This document shows positions 38,881-50,873 of a stretch of DNA of 64,000 nucleotides, piece after piece. The position numbers and the translations under genes are program-made. How positions within the stretch are numbered: the first letter of the stretch is position 1; every line of letters starts with the position of its first letter. The notes beneath the pieces were generated by a model. The model was given only the letters and a program-made list of their open reading frames with translations. It had not been told where the DNA came from and did no database searches. The stretch is taken from positions 5,433,501-5,497,500 of the forward strand of contig NZ_CP148752.1 in assembly GCF_040448305.1 (NCBI RefSeq), written 5' to 3'. The stretch comes from Pseudomonas fluorescens. GTDB taxonomy: Bacteria; Pseudomonadota; Gammaproteobacteria; Pseudomonadales; Pseudomonadaceae.

Positions 38881-39723
38881 TCACTGCACCGCAGATTCCT
38901 GAACCACACGAATAACCCGCTGTGGAAATGGAATATCGATGCCGGCCTCTCTCAGGCGATCACGGGATAGTTCGTTGAACATGAACATCACGTCCCAGTA
39001 ATCGGCAGTCTTTACCCAGACACGAAGCGAAAGTGTGATCGAACTGTCACCCAGGGTAGAAACAACTGCCTGTGGTTCCGGATCTGCCAATACTCGCGGG
39101 TCCTTGGCCAATTCCAGCAAAACTTCACGGGCTTTCTGCAGGTCCGCTTCGTAATCCACACCGACATCAAACACGACCTTGCGGGTCGGCTGACGGTTTG
39201 TGTTGGTGATGATGCCATTCGACAGATTGCCGTTAGGCACGATGATGGTTTTGTTATCGCCAGTACGCAGCACGGTATGGAAAATCTGGATGCTGTCGAC
39301 AGTACCGGCGATACCCTGAGCCTCGATCCAGTCACCGATGCGAAACGGACGGAACAGCAAAATCAGCACGCCACCGGCGAAGTTCGCCAGGCTGCCCTGC
39401 AAGGCCAGGCCAATGGCCAGGCCTGCCGCACCAATCGCCGCGACAAACGAAGTGGTTTCCACACCGATCATCGAGGCCACGCTGACGACCAGCAGGATCT
39501 TGAGGATGATGTTCGCCAGGCTGCTGATGAAGCCTTGCAGCGCCAGGTCGGCATTACGCAATGCAATCAGGCCGCCGAGCTTTTTCGTGACCTTGTTGAT
39601 CAGCCACCAGCCGATGGCCAGGGTGATGACCGCCAGCAGTACACGGCTGCCGTATTCCATGATCATCGGGATCCAGGTTTGGGATACCTTGACCAGGTTG
39701 TCTACCTCAGCATTTAAGTCCAT
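38881..39723 (-). CDS. mscS: Small-conductance mechanosensitive channel (MscS family)
   Basis: 280 residues, close to the 286 of E. coli MscS. Three membrane helices (about 25-45, 65-85, 95-125); the pore helix is the Gly/Ala-rich AAIGAAGLAIGLALQGSLANFAG-type segment. The beta domain follows (FRIGDWIEAQGIAGTV, PNGNLSNGIITN). It opens on membrane stretch to release solutes in osmotic downshock. Confidence 0.92.
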   Translation of the reverse strand: MDLNAEVDNLVKVSQTWIPMIMEYGSRVLLAVITLAIGWWLINKVTKKLGGLIALRNADLALQGFISSLANIILKILLVVSVASMIGVETTSFVAAIGAAGLAIGLALQGSLANFAGGVLILLFRPFRIGDWIEAQGIAGTVDSIQIFHTVLRTGDNKTIIVPNGNLSNGIITNTNRQPTRKVVFDVGVDYEADLQKAREVLLELAKDPRVLADPEPQAVVSTLGDSSITLSLRVWVKTADYWDVMFMFNELSRDRLREAGIDIPFPQRVIRVVQESAVQ

Positions 39724-39859
39724 CTGCTCTCTCCTGTTTTCCGGCTACCCGGCATGCGTAAAAAAGCGGCAGAAAGATTGAACCGCGACGGGCTCAATCG
39801 TTTCTGCCGTTGCTTGGGGCTCCGACGTTGCAAACGCCAAGAGGTTCCCGCTTTCAAGA

Positions 39860-40345
39860 TCAGTCGCGGAAGTTGTTGAACTGCAGCGGCATACCGAATT
39901 CCTTGGCCCGCAGCACTGCAATGGCTTCCTGCAGGTCATCGCGCTTTTTGCCGGTGATACGAACCTGTTCGCCCTGAATGGCCGCCTGGACCTTGAGTTT
40001 GGCGTCTTTGACATGAGCGACGATTTTCTTCGCCAGCTCCTTGTCGATGCCTTCCTTGAGGACGGCTTCCTGCTTCATCAGCTTGCCCGACGCGAACGCG
40101 TCCTTGACTTCAAGGCACTGCACGTCGATTTTGCGCTTGACCAGCGCCAGCTTGAGGATCTCAATCATCGCTTCGAGCTGGAAATCCGCTTCGGCGGTCA
40201 GGTTGACGGTCAGGTCTTTTTCCTTGAACTCGAAGCTGCCTTTGCCTTTCAGGTCATAACGACGATCGAGTTCCTTGACGGCGTTCTCGACCGCGTTGGT
40301 GACTTCGTGTTTGTCCAGTTCGGATACCACGTCGAACGACGGCAT
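39860..40345 (-). CDS. yajQ: YajQ family nucleotide-binding protein
   Basis: 161 residues, starting MPSFDVVSELDKHEVTNAVE and ending PLQFNNFRD as in the family. It has two ferredoxin-like halves. Some YajQ proteins bind cyclic di-GMP and act as effectors (shown in Xanthomonas and Pseudomonas). The ATG is preceded by TTGGAGAG. Adjacent genes are divergent (panE) and 136 bases away (mscS). Confidence 0.93.
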   Translation of the reverse strand: MPSFDVVSELDKHEVTNAVENAVKELDRRYDLKGKGSFEFKEKDLTVNLTAEADFQLEAMIEILKLALVKRKIDVQCLEVKDAFASGKLMKQEAVLKEGIDKELAKKIVAHVKDAKLKVQAAIQGEQVRITGKKRDDLQEAIAVLRAKEFGMPLQFNNFRD

Positions 40346-40480
40346 GTAATCTCTCCAAATTTAAAGGCGCACTGATGGAGCACGCCTGGCTTGCGGTTAA
40401 AATCCGCGCTGATTATAACGGGTCTTTCCCATCATTCACTGCGAGCTGCCGATGCACGCCTTAAACAGAGCAAAAAACTG

Positions 40481-41398
40481 ATGTCCACCACCTGGCATGT
40501 ACTGGGCGCCGGCAGCCTCGGCACTTTATGGGCGACACGTCTGGCACGGGCTGGAGTGCCGGTCAGGCTGATCCTGCGGGACACCGCGAGACTGCAGGCC
40601 TATGAGGCGGCCGGGGGATTGACCCTGGTTGAACACGGCGAGGCGCGACACTATGCCGTGCCCGCCGAGACAGCCGACAGCCCCCAACCGATCAACCGCC
40701 TGCTGGTGGCGTGCAAAGCCTACGATACCGAAAGTGCGGTGGCCCGACTGGCGCCACGCCTGGCCCCAGGCGCCGAACTGATCCTGCTGCAAAATGGCCT
40801 GGGCAGTCAGGACGCGGTGGCCGCACAGGTGCCTCAGGCACGCTGCATCTATGCGTCGAGCACCGAAGGCGCCTTCCGCGATGGCGATTGGCGCGTGGTG
40901 TTTGCCGGGCATGGCTTCACCTGGCTGGGGGATGCGAGCCATCCGGTGGCGCCAATCTGGCTCGATGACCTGAGCGCTGCCGGCATCCCCCACGAGTGGA
41001 GCACCGAAATCCTGACCAGGCTGTGGCGCAAACTCGCCCTCAACTGTGCGATCAATCCGCTGACGGTGCTGCACGATTGCCGCAACGGCGGTTTGCAGCA
41101 ACATCAATGCGAGGTCGCCACCCTGTGCGGTGAACTGGTGGAGTTGCTCGAGCGTTGTGGTCAGCCGGCAGCGGCCGAAAACCTGCAGCAGGAAGTCGAA
41201 CGGGTGATTCACGCCACCGCAGCCAACTACTCCTCGATGCATCAGGACGTCACGAGCCAGCGCCGCACAGAAATCGGCTACTTGCTGGGTTACGCCTGCA
41301 AAGTGGCCGGGCGCCATCAACTGAACCTGCCTCACCTCAATCAGCTTGAGGCAAGGTTGATCGCCCGCCTGCAAAGCCTTGGATTGCCCAGCGACTGA
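40481..41398 (+). CDS. panE: 2-dehydropantoate 2-reductase
   Basis: 305 residues. It reduces ketopantoate to pantoate with NADPH in pantothenate/CoA synthesis. Rossmann motif GAGSLGTLWATRLA at the N terminus, catalytic lysine region LTRLWRKLALNCAINPLT, and C-terminal SMHQDVTSQRRTEIGYLLGY. The frame extends upstream to 40391, but the ATG at 40481 puts the Rossmann motif at residue 8, as usual. Confidence 0.93.
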   Translation: MSTTWHVLGAGSLGTLWATRLARAGVPVRLILRDTARLQAYEAAGGLTLVEHGEARHYAVPAETADSPQPINRLLVACKAYDTESAVARLAPRLAPGAELILLQNGLGSQDAVAAQVPQARCIYASSTEGAFRDGDWRVVFAGHGFTWLGDASHPVAPIWLDDLSAAGIPHEWSTEILTRLWRKLALNCAINPLTVLHDCRNGGLQQHQCEVATLCGELVELLERCGQPAAAENLQQEVERVIHATAANYSSMHQDVTSQRRTEIGYLLGYACKVAGRHQLNLPHLNQLEARLIARLQSLGLPSD

Positions 41399-41434
41399 GC
41401 AGCGGCTACGCTGGCCACTTGTTCCTTGTCTGCG

Positions 41435-43480
41435 ATGAATCCGATGCCATTGCGCCAGCGCCTTGAAAACCTGCCCGTCGGCCAGAAACTGCTGGCCGCC
41501 CTGCTGGTACTGATGGTCACCGTCCTGCTGGTTGCCAACCTGACCTTTATCAGCGCCGCCTACTACATTTCCCAGGAAAGCATGGCGCCCCAGGCTCTGC
41601 AGACCATCGGCCGGCTGGTATCCAACCCGAGCCTGGCGTCCGAAGCCCTGGCGTCACCGCAAAGCGCCGAGCGCCTGCTGAATGAACTCAACAGCTATTC
41701 GCCGTTGCGCGCGGCGGCCCTGTATGACGCAAAGGGCGAGCGATTGGCGCAATTGCAGCATGGCGACAATCTGGAGCTGCCGAAGCGTTTCCGGCATATC
41801 GAAGACTGGCAGATCACCGAGTTTCGCACCAATCAAGTCATCCCCCTGCCCCGCACCGGTGCGGCACCAGGGCACCTACTGTTGGTGGCCTCGAGCGAAC
41901 TGCCAATGGCGTTCTACACCGGGACCCTGACGGCCAGCCTGGGCATTCTGATCTTCAGCGTCTTGTTGTGGCTGATCATTGCCCGCCAGATCAAGCGCCT
42001 GATTACCCGGCCGATCCACCAACTCGAAGAGTTGTCCCGGCAGGTCACCCGTGAAGAAAACTACGCACTGCGCGCTTCGCGAGGAAACCACGATGAAATC
42101 GGCAGCCTCGCCGAGGCGTTCAACACCATGCTCTCGCGGATCGAGGCCAGGGAGCAGCAACTCAAGCGGGCCAGGGACGACTCCCAGGCAGCCTACGACC
42201 AGGCCCAGGGTCTGGCGGAAGAAACCCGCCATACCAACCGCAAACTGGAGCTCGAAGTGCAGGTGCGCAGCAAGATCGAGAAAAAACTCACCGGTTTCCA
42301 GAATTACCTCAACAGCATCATCGATTCCATGCCGTCGGCGCTGATTGCCCTCGACGAACAGCTCTACGTGACGCAATGGAACCAGGAGGCCAGCGCCCTG
42401 TCCGGCACTCGCCTCGATGAAGCCCTGAACCAGCCCATCTTCCTTGCCTTCGAACCGCTCAAGCCGTTTTTGCCGCAACTCAAGGAAACGGTCGAGCAGC
42501 ATACGGTGGCCAAGATCGAACGAGTCACCTGGCTCAAGGACGACGAACCCCGCCACTACGCCCTGACTTTCTATCCGCTGATGGGCGGTGCCGGGCGTGG
42601 CGTGGTGATCCGGATCGACGACATCACCCAGCGCCTGTCCCTGGAAGAGATGATGGTGCAGTCGGAGAAAATGCTTTCGGTGGGTGGTCTCGCCGCCGGC
42701 ATGGCCCACGAGATCAACAACCCGCTGGGCGCGATCCTGCACAACGTGCAAAACATTCGCCGACGCCTGTCCCCTGATCTACCGAAGAACCTTGAAGTGG
42801 CCGAACAGGCCGGCATCGAACTGGCGACGGTCAACCGGTACCTGCAAATCCGCGAAGTGCCGCAGTTGCTTGACGGCATCCAGCAGGCCGGTGCCCGGGC
42901 GGCGAAAATCGTCACCCACATGCTCAGCTTCAGCCGTCGCAGCACCCGCCAGATGGCCCCGTGCGACCTGCCCGCCCTGATCGACCAGGCGGTGGAGATC
43001 GCCGGTAACGATTTCGACCTGGCGATCGGTTTCGACTTCAAGGGCCAGGCCATCATTCGTCAGTTCGATCCGGCGCTGGGACCGGTCCCCGGCACCGCCA
43101 ACGAACTGGAGCAAGTGCTGCTCAATCTGTTGAAAAACGCCGCACAAGCCATCCATCAGCGCGAAGACGACAGCGAGCCGGGGCGGATCATTCTGCGCAC
43201 AAGGCTGAATCCGCCATGGGCAGAAATTCAGGTCGAGGACAACGGCATTGGCATGAGCGAAAACGTGCGCAAACGCACCTTCGAGCCGTTTTTCACCACC
43301 AAGGAAATCGGCCAGGGCACCGGACTTGGGCTGTCGGTGTCGTACTTCATCGTCACCAATAACCATAAGGGGCAGATGGAAGTGCAATCGACCCTGGGCC
43401 AAGGCACTTGCTTCACCTTGCGCCTGCCCCTCGCGAGCACGCCGCCTGTGCCGCAAGAACTCAATCTGCTATCGAGGTAA
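41435..43480 (+). CDS. Orphan sensor histidine kinase
   Basis: 681 residues. Two membrane helices (about 19-42 and 165-190) bracket a ~120-residue periplasmic sensor. HAMP (about 190-245), coiled coil, PAS (about 290-400), then the kinase: phosphorylated H425 in GMAHEINNPLGAI, N-box NLLKNAAQAI, G1 DNGIGM and G2 GTGLGLSV. No response regulator gene is adjacent. The syntenic P. aeruginosa kinase PA4398 has been tied to swarming and biofilm formation. The start is ambiguous (41435 or 41444); neither has a strong ribosome site. Confidence 0.92.
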   Translation: MNPMPLRQRLENLPVGQKLLAALLVLMVTVLLVANLTFISAAYYISQESMAPQALQTIGRLVSNPSLASEALASPQSAERLLNELNSYSPLRAAALYDAKGERLAQLQHGDNLELPKRFRHIEDWQITEFRTNQVIPLPRTGAAPGHLLLVASSELPMAFYTGTLTASLGILIFSVLLWLIIARQIKRLITRPIHQLEELSRQVTREENYALRASRGNHDEIGSLAEAFNTMLSRIEAREQQLKRARDDSQAAYDQAQGLAEETRHTNRKLELEVQVRSKIEKKLTGFQNYLNSIIDSMPSALIALDEQLYVTQWNQEASALSGTRLDEALNQPIFLAFEPLKPFLPQLKETVEQHTVAKIERVTWLKDDEPRHYALTFYPLMGGAGRGVVIRIDDITQRLSLEEMMVQSEKMLSVGGLAAGMAHEINNPLGAILHNVQNIRRRLSPDLPKNLEVAEQAGIELATVNRYLQIREVPQLLDGIQQAGARAAKIVTHMLSFSRRSTRQMAPCDLPALIDQAVEIAGNDFDLAIGFDFKGQAIIRQFDPALGPVPGTANELEQVLLNLLKNAAQAIHQREDDSEPGRIILRTRLNPPWAEIQVEDNGIGMSENVRKRTFEPFFTTKEIGQGTGLGLSVSYFIVTNNHKGQMEVQSTLGQGTCFTLRLPLASTPPVPQELNLLSR

Positions 43481-43482
43481 CC

Positions 43483-44064
43483 ATGGGCTTTCGTTTGTCG
43501 AAGATTTACACCCGCACTGGCGACAAAGGCGAGACCGGGCTGGGCGATGGTCGTCGCGTACCGAAAGATCACCCGCGCATTGAAGCAATCGGCGAGGTCG
43601 ATACGCTGAACAGCCAGGTTGGGGTGCTTCTGGCCGGGCTGGCGGCAGAAACTGCTCGGTTTCCAGGCTTGAACGAAGTGATCGAGGTATTGGCTCCCTG
43701 TCAGCATCGGTTATTTGATCTGGGTGGCGAACTGGCGATGCCGGTGTATCAGGCGTTGAATGCAGCGGAAATCGAACGCCTGGAAGCGTCGATCGATGTG
43801 TGGAATGAAGAGTTGGGGCCACTGGAAAACTTCATCTTGCCTGGCGGCTCTATGCTGATTGCCCAGGCTCATGTCTGCCGTAGCCTGGCACGCAGCGCAG
43901 AGCGGCGGTGTCAGCAGCTCAATGCGATTGAGCCGTTGGCCGGGGTTGGCCTGGCGTACATCAATCGGTTGTCGGATTTGTTGTTTGTGGTGGCGCGGCT
44001 GATTGCCAAGCGTCAGGGAGTGGCGGAGATTCTTTGGCAGCCTGCGGGGAAACCTGAAATTTAA
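43483..44064 (+). CDS. Cob(I)alamin adenosyltransferase, PduO type
   Basis: 193 residues. N-terminal ATP-binding signature KIYTRTGDKGETGLGDG and the C-terminal motif CRSLARSAERR followed by AYINRLSDLLFVVAR are those of PduO-type enzymes. They transfer adenosyl from ATP to cob(I)alamin to make coenzyme B12. The ATG comes 3 bases after the kinase stop, so the two are co-transcribed. Confidence 0.94.
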   Translation: MGFRLSKIYTRTGDKGETGLGDGRRVPKDHPRIEAIGEVDTLNSQVGVLLAGLAAETARFPGLNEVIEVLAPCQHRLFDLGGELAMPVYQALNAAEIERLEASIDVWNEELGPLENFILPGGSMLIAQAHVCRSLARSAERRCQQLNAIEPLAGVGLAYINRLSDLLFVVARLIAKRQGVAEILWQPAGKPEI

Positions 44065-44083
44065 TCGGTGTCGTTAGCGCCCC

Positions 44084-44167
44084 CATCGCGAGCAGGCTCG
44101 CTCCTACAATTGACCGAGTTCCAACAGTAGAAATGCGATCCATGTAGGAGCGAGCCTGCTCGCGATG
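44084..44167. repeat. REPIN, outward orientation
   Basis: CATCGCGAGCAGGCTCGCTCCTACA at the left and its inverse (TGTAGGAGCGAGCC...CGCGATG) at the right, 34 bases apart, between convergent genes. Confidence 0.88.
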
Positions 44168-44179
44168 AGGTCATTTGCA

Positions 44180-45127
44180 TCACCGGGAATCAGGCCAAAA
44201 CGCCCGAATCCCCGCCACACCCTGCGCCCCCACAGCCCAGGCCTTCTCGACCTCAGCCGGGCCAACCCCACCCAGCAGGAACACCGGCTTGCTGAACCCT
44301 TCGATCAAGCTCGATGCCTGCTCCCAACCCAACGGCTCCGCGCCAGGGTGAGTCAGGGTCGGCTGCACCGGCGACAGGGTCACGAAATCCACCCCCATCT
44401 GTTCGGCCAGCGCCAGCTCTTCAGCGTTATGGCACGATGCCGCCAGCCAGCGCGATGCCGGTAGCGGTCGGCCAGCCGCTGCGTATTTGCGCAGTTGCGC
44501 CGAGGTAATGTGCCAACCGGCGGACGGGAAGTCGCCCAGCCATTCGAACGGCCCCTTGATCATCAATTGCGCCTTGCCGGCACACAGACCCACAGCATCC
44601 ACGGCCAGGTCGCGATACTTCGGATCGTAACCGTTCGGTGCGCGCAGCTGGATCAGCTTGATGCCGCCAGCAATGGCCTTCTGGATGCCGCGCAGCAACG
44701 CCGGTGTTTCCAGATCTTCCGGGGTAATCAGGTACTGAGCGGGTAATTTCGCGGCCGCGACGATCGGCTGATTGGCCACCGGAAACTCGTAACCCGACAG
44801 ATCCCGGGGCGACACCCAAGCCAGCGGTTGGCCTTCGGCACCGTGGGGCTCGCCGGTAAACGCCGAGACTTCCCAGACATCCAGCAACACCTGCTTGTCC
44901 GGGTAATCGTGGCGAACCTTGATCAGCGGGCGCGCCGCGCCGACCACGATGCCCAGCTCTTCCAGGAGTTCACGGGCCAGTGCGGTTTCGACCGACTCGT
45001 CGGCCTCGACCTTGCCGCCTGGAAACTCCCACAGGCCACCCTGGTGCTGTGAATCCGCACGACGGGCGATCAGGATTTGGCCACTGCCATCGCGGATGAC
45101 GGCGGCGGCGACATGGACTCGTTTCAC
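44180..45127 (-). CDS. Nudix hydrolase fused to a ThiE/TenI-like domain
   Basis: 315 residues. Residues 1-135 are a MutT-type Nudix domain with the full box GGKVEADESVETALARELLEELGI pattern (G-x5-E-x7-REUXEEXGU), which removes oxidised nucleotides such as 8-oxo-dGTP. Residues about 145-315 resemble thiamine-phosphate synthase/TenI (IKLIQLRAP, DFVTLSPVQPT, PVFLLGGVG). The start is GTG at 45127 with AGGAG upstream, overlapping the GST stop (GTGA). This fusion is conserved in gammaproteobacteria; the activity of the second domain is unknown. Confidence 0.9.
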   Translation of the reverse strand: MKRVHVAAAVIRDGSGQILIARRADSQHQGGLWEFPGGKVEADESVETALARELLEELGIVVGAARPLIKVRHDYPDKQVLLDVWEVSAFTGEPHGAEGQPLAWVSPRDLSGYEFPVANQPIVAAAKLPAQYLITPEDLETPALLRGIQKAIAGGIKLIQLRAPNGYDPKYRDLAVDAVGLCAGKAQLMIKGPFEWLGDFPSAGWHITSAQLRKYAAAGRPLPASRWLAASCHNAEELALAEQMGVDFVTLSPVQPTLTHPGAEPLGWEQASSLIEGFSKPVFLLGGVGPAEVEKAWAVGAQGVAGIRAFWPDSR

Positions 45128-45756
45128 CTTTGCAACTCCTCCAGTCCAGCCTTCTGCCAGGCCTTGAAGGCCGGCCATTGGTAGATGGTTTCAACATAGG
45201 CTTCATCAGCCGCGGACAGTTTCACCCGATAGGTGCGCAGGCGCACGGCGATGGGTGCAAAGAACGCGTCGGCCAACGTGATGCGGCCAAACAGGTACGG
45301 ACCGCTCTCGGTCGCAGCAGCACGACACTCGGCCCACAACGCTGACATGCGCTCGATGTCCGCCTGGACATCGGCCGGGACCGGCGACAGCGCTGCGTCA
45401 TGGCTCAGGTCGAACGGCATGTTGCCACGCATGGCGAAAAACCCACTGTGCATTTGCGCGCACGCCGAACGCGCCTGGGCACGGGCGGCGGTGTCTTTGG
45501 GCCACAGGTTCGCATCGGGGAACCGTTCTGCCAGGTATTCGGCAATCGCCAGGGAGTCGGCGATGGTGCCGTGTTCGGTCTTCAACAGCGGGACCTTGCC
45601 GGTCGGCGAATGCTTGAGCAGACGCTCGCGGGTGTCCGACTGGTTCAGCTTGATCAGTTCTTCGGTGTAGGAAGCGCCAGCCAGATCGAGGGCCAGAGCG
45701 CCGCGCAGGGACCAGGAGGAATGCAGTTTGTCGCCGATGATCAGGTGCAGGCTCAT
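45124..45756 (-). CDS. Glutathione S-transferase family protein
   Basis: 210 residues. N-terminal thioredoxin-like domain with SSWSLRGALALDLAG (Ser at the usual catalytic position) and the glutathione-binding VPLLKTEHGTIADSLAIAEYL; an all-helical C-terminal domain follows (ADAFFAPIAVRLRTY). The family adds glutathione to electrophiles or isomerises substrates such as maleylpyruvate. Its stop overlaps the Nudix start. Confidence 0.9.
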   Translation of the reverse strand: MSLHLIIGDKLHSSWSLRGALALDLAGASYTEELIKLNQSDTRERLLKHSPTGKVPLLKTEHGTIADSLAIAEYLAERFPDANLWPKDTAARAQARSACAQMHSGFFAMRGNMPFDLSHDAALSPVPADVQADIERMSALWAECRAAATESGPYLFGRITLADAFFAPIAVRLRTYRVKLSAADEAYVETIYQWPAFKAWQKAGLEELQR

Positions 45757-45813
45757 GTTCGGGACCTTTTGATGAGGGGACAGGCCAGTCTAGCTAGCGA
45801 CTGACAGATCGCC

Positions 45814-45887
45814 ATCGCGAGCAGGCTCGCTCCCACAGTGGTTCGAGGTGTACACAAATCCAATGTGGGAGCGAGCCTGCTCGCGAT
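45814..45887. repeat. REPIN, outward orientation
   Basis: Inverted REP pair CATCGCGAGCAGGC...GCCTGCTCGCGAT with about 26 bases between arms, between the GST and argJ genes. Confidence 0.88.
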
Positions 45888-45917
45888 AGGCCGGGGTCGC
45901 GCTCGACCGACTCGATC

Positions 45918-47135
45918 TTAAGTACGGTACTCGGCGTTGATCTTCACGTATTCGTGGGAAAGGTCGGTGGTCCAGATGGTTTCGCTGCAATCGCCACGAC
46001 CCAACTCGATACGGATGGTGATTTCTTCCTGCTGCATCACCGCCGCACCCTGGGCTTCGGTGTAGGTCGCCGCGCGCGCGCCACGGCTGGCAATGCACAC
46101 TGCACCGAGGAATACGTCGATCTTGCTCACGTCCAGGTTCGGCACACCGGCACGGCCAACAGCCGCCAGGATACGGCCCCAGTTCGGATCGGAAGCGAAC
46201 AACGCGGTCTTGATCAGCGGCGAGTGAGCCACGGTGTAACCGACGTCCAGGCACTCCTGGTGATTGCCGCCGCCATTGACTTCAACGGTGACGAATTTGG
46301 TCGCGCCTTCACCGTCGCGAACGATGGCCTGGGCCACGTCCATGCACACTTCGAACACCGCCTGCTTCAATTTGGCGAACAACTCGCCTTCGGCGCGGGT
46401 GATTTCCGGCAGCGAGGCCTGACCGGTTGCGATCAGCATGCAGCAGTCGTTGGTCGACGTATCACCATCGATGGTGATGCGGTTGAACGACTTGTTGGCG
46501 CCGTCCAGCATCAGGTTTTGCAGCACGTCGCGGGAGACTTTGGCGTCGGTGGCGATGTAGCCGAGCATGGTCGCCATGTTCGGGCGAATCATGCCGGCGC
46601 CTTTGCTGATACCGGTAACGGTGATGGTCACACCGTCATGCTGGAACTGACGGCTGGCACCTTTTGGCAGGGTGTCGGTGGTCATGATGCCGGTGGCGGC
46701 AGCTTCCCAGTTATGGATCGACAGGTCGTCGAGGGCTGCTTGCAGCGCACCTTCGATTTTCTCGACCGGCAGCGGCTCGCCGATCACACCGGTGGAGTAC
46801 GGCAGCACCTGGCTGGCATCGACGCCGGTCAACTCGGCCAGTTTCGCGCAAGTGCGCTCGGCGGCGGCCAGGCCAGGTTCGCCGGTGCCGGCGTTGGCAT
46901 TGCCGGTGTTGGTCAGCAGGTAACGCACAGGGCCTTGTACGCGTTGCTTGGCCAGGATCACCGGTGCGGCGCAAAAGGCGTTCAGGGTGAACACGCCGGC
47001 AACCGTGGAGCCTTCAACACAGCGCATGACCACAACATCCTTGCGCCCCGGGCGCTTGATACCGGCCGAGGCGATACCGAGTTCAAAACCGGCAACCGGG
47101 TGCAACGTTGGCAAAGGACCAAGACCAACAGCCAT
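45918..47135 (-). CDS. argJ: Bifunctional ornithine acetyltransferase / N-acetylglutamate synthase
   Basis: 405 residues. It recycles the acetyl group from acetylornithine to glutamate in arginine synthesis. The protein cuts itself before the nucleophile T189 in MIRPNMATMLG to give two chains; the motif TIDGDTSTND is also intact, as is the end VKINAEYRT. It lies downstream of secA, separated from it by a terminator, and may have its own promoter in the 119-base gap. Confidence 0.96.
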   Translation of the reverse strand: MAVGLGPLPTLHPVAGFELGIASAGIKRPGRKDVVVMRCVEGSTVAGVFTLNAFCAAPVILAKQRVQGPVRYLLTNTGNANAGTGEPGLAAAERTCAKLAELTGVDASQVLPYSTGVIGEPLPVEKIEGALQAALDDLSIHNWEAAATGIMTTDTLPKGASRQFQHDGVTITVTGISKGAGMIRPNMATMLGYIATDAKVSRDVLQNLMLDGANKSFNRITIDGDTSTNDCCMLIATGQASLPEITRAEGELFAKLKQAVFEVCMDVAQAIVRDGEGATKFVTVEVNGGGNHQECLDVGYTVAHSPLIKTALFASDPNWGRILAAVGRAGVPNLDVSKIDVFLGAVCIASRGARAATYTEAQGAAVMQQEEITIRIELGRGDCSETIWTTDLSHEYVKINAEYRT

Positions 47136-47195
47136 GAATGCGCTCCTTTATAGATGATGTCAGCACCGTTTCAGCAGAACGGTGGTTCGAATGGT

Positions 47196-47228
47196 AAAAC
47201 GCCGCGACGGCAGAAGCCGGTCGCGGCG
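47196..47228 (-). terminator. Terminator after secA
   Basis: On the minus strand CGCCGCGAC-CGGCTTCTGCC-GTCGCGGCG-TTTT: 9-bp stem and a short T-run, 27 bases past the secA stop. It would separate secA from argJ. Confidence 0.75.
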
Positions 47229-47254
47229 CGGGTATTTCAGCGTTTGAAACGGGT

Positions 47255-49990
<2,736 letters not shown>

Positions 49991-50297
49991 ATCGGCAGGA
50001 TCTTCCACACTAAAGGGATGGAGGGCGGCCCCGTGAGTCGCCCGTGCAGCCCTCATGGCCGCATGCGAACGAGCATTCTACCCGGAAACGATGGAGAGGA
50101 AAGTGGCGATATTCCACGATGCTGGCACAGCGCTTTGACGGGGCTCACTTAAAATAAGGGCGTTTTGCTCAACTTCAAGCCGTTCAAGACAGAAGTTAGT
50201 TGTTGATTTAATGGGCAAAGCACCCACAAAAGCAATGGGCGGGTGCATCCGGCGCTTTCTGCTACCATGGCGCCTCTGTTACTTCAGGTGTCTGATC

Positions 50298-50756
50298 ATG
50301 GCATTTCGCCCACTTACGGCCAAAGTACCTGCCGTTCTACTACGCGAAGCCAAGCCGCTGAAGGCCATTCTCGGCCACGCTCAACGCCTGGGTCATCTGC
50401 AACGTTTGCTCGAAAGCCAATTGCAACCCGCCGCTCGCGAGCATTGCCACGTGGCTTCCTGGCGCGAAGGCAGTTTGTTGCTGATTGTCACCGACGGTCA
50501 TTGGGCAACCCGCCTGCGCTACCAGCAGAAACGCCTGCAACGGCAACTGCAAATGTTCGACGAGTTTGCCAATCTGACCCGGATCCTGTTCAAAGTTCAA
50601 CCGCCGACCGTTCAGCAAGGTGCGGCCGGGCATACCATGGATTTGTCCAACGACGCGGCAGCGACCATTCAGGCCACGGCCGATGGCATCAGCGACCCGA
50701 ATTTGCGGGCAGCGCTGGAGCGGTTGGCGGCGCACGCCAAAACCAAATCCTCATAG
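50298..50756 (+). CDS. dciA: DUF721 protein, probable replicative-helicase loader DciA
   Basis: 152 residues. The N-terminal part (about 10-105) is the DUF721/DciA fold: LKAILGHAQRLGHLQRLLES, then HCHVASWREGSLLLIVTDGHWATRLRYQQ. DciA proteins help load DnaB where DnaC is missing, as in Pseudomonas. Divergent from secA; the ATG at 50298 (MAFRPLTA) is used. The loader role is by family only. Confidence 0.8.
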   Translation: MAFRPLTAKVPAVLLREAKPLKAILGHAQRLGHLQRLLESQLQPAAREHCHVASWREGSLLLIVTDGHWATRLRYQQKRLQRQLQMFDEFANLTRILFKVQPPTVQQGAAGHTMDLSNDAAATIQATADGISDPNLRAALERLAAHAKTKSS

Positions 50757-50765
50757 CCCCCCTCC

Positions 50766-50854
50766 TGTGGGAGCGAGCCTGCTCGCGAAGGCGGCATAAC
50801 ATTCAACAATGATGTTGCCTGACACACCGATTCGCGAGCAGGCTCGCTCCCACA
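50766..50854. repeat. REPIN
   Basis: An 89-base inverted REP pair between the convergent dciA and HerA-like genes. Confidence 0.9.
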
Positions 50855-50873
50855 GTTAGATTGTGTCCACTCG

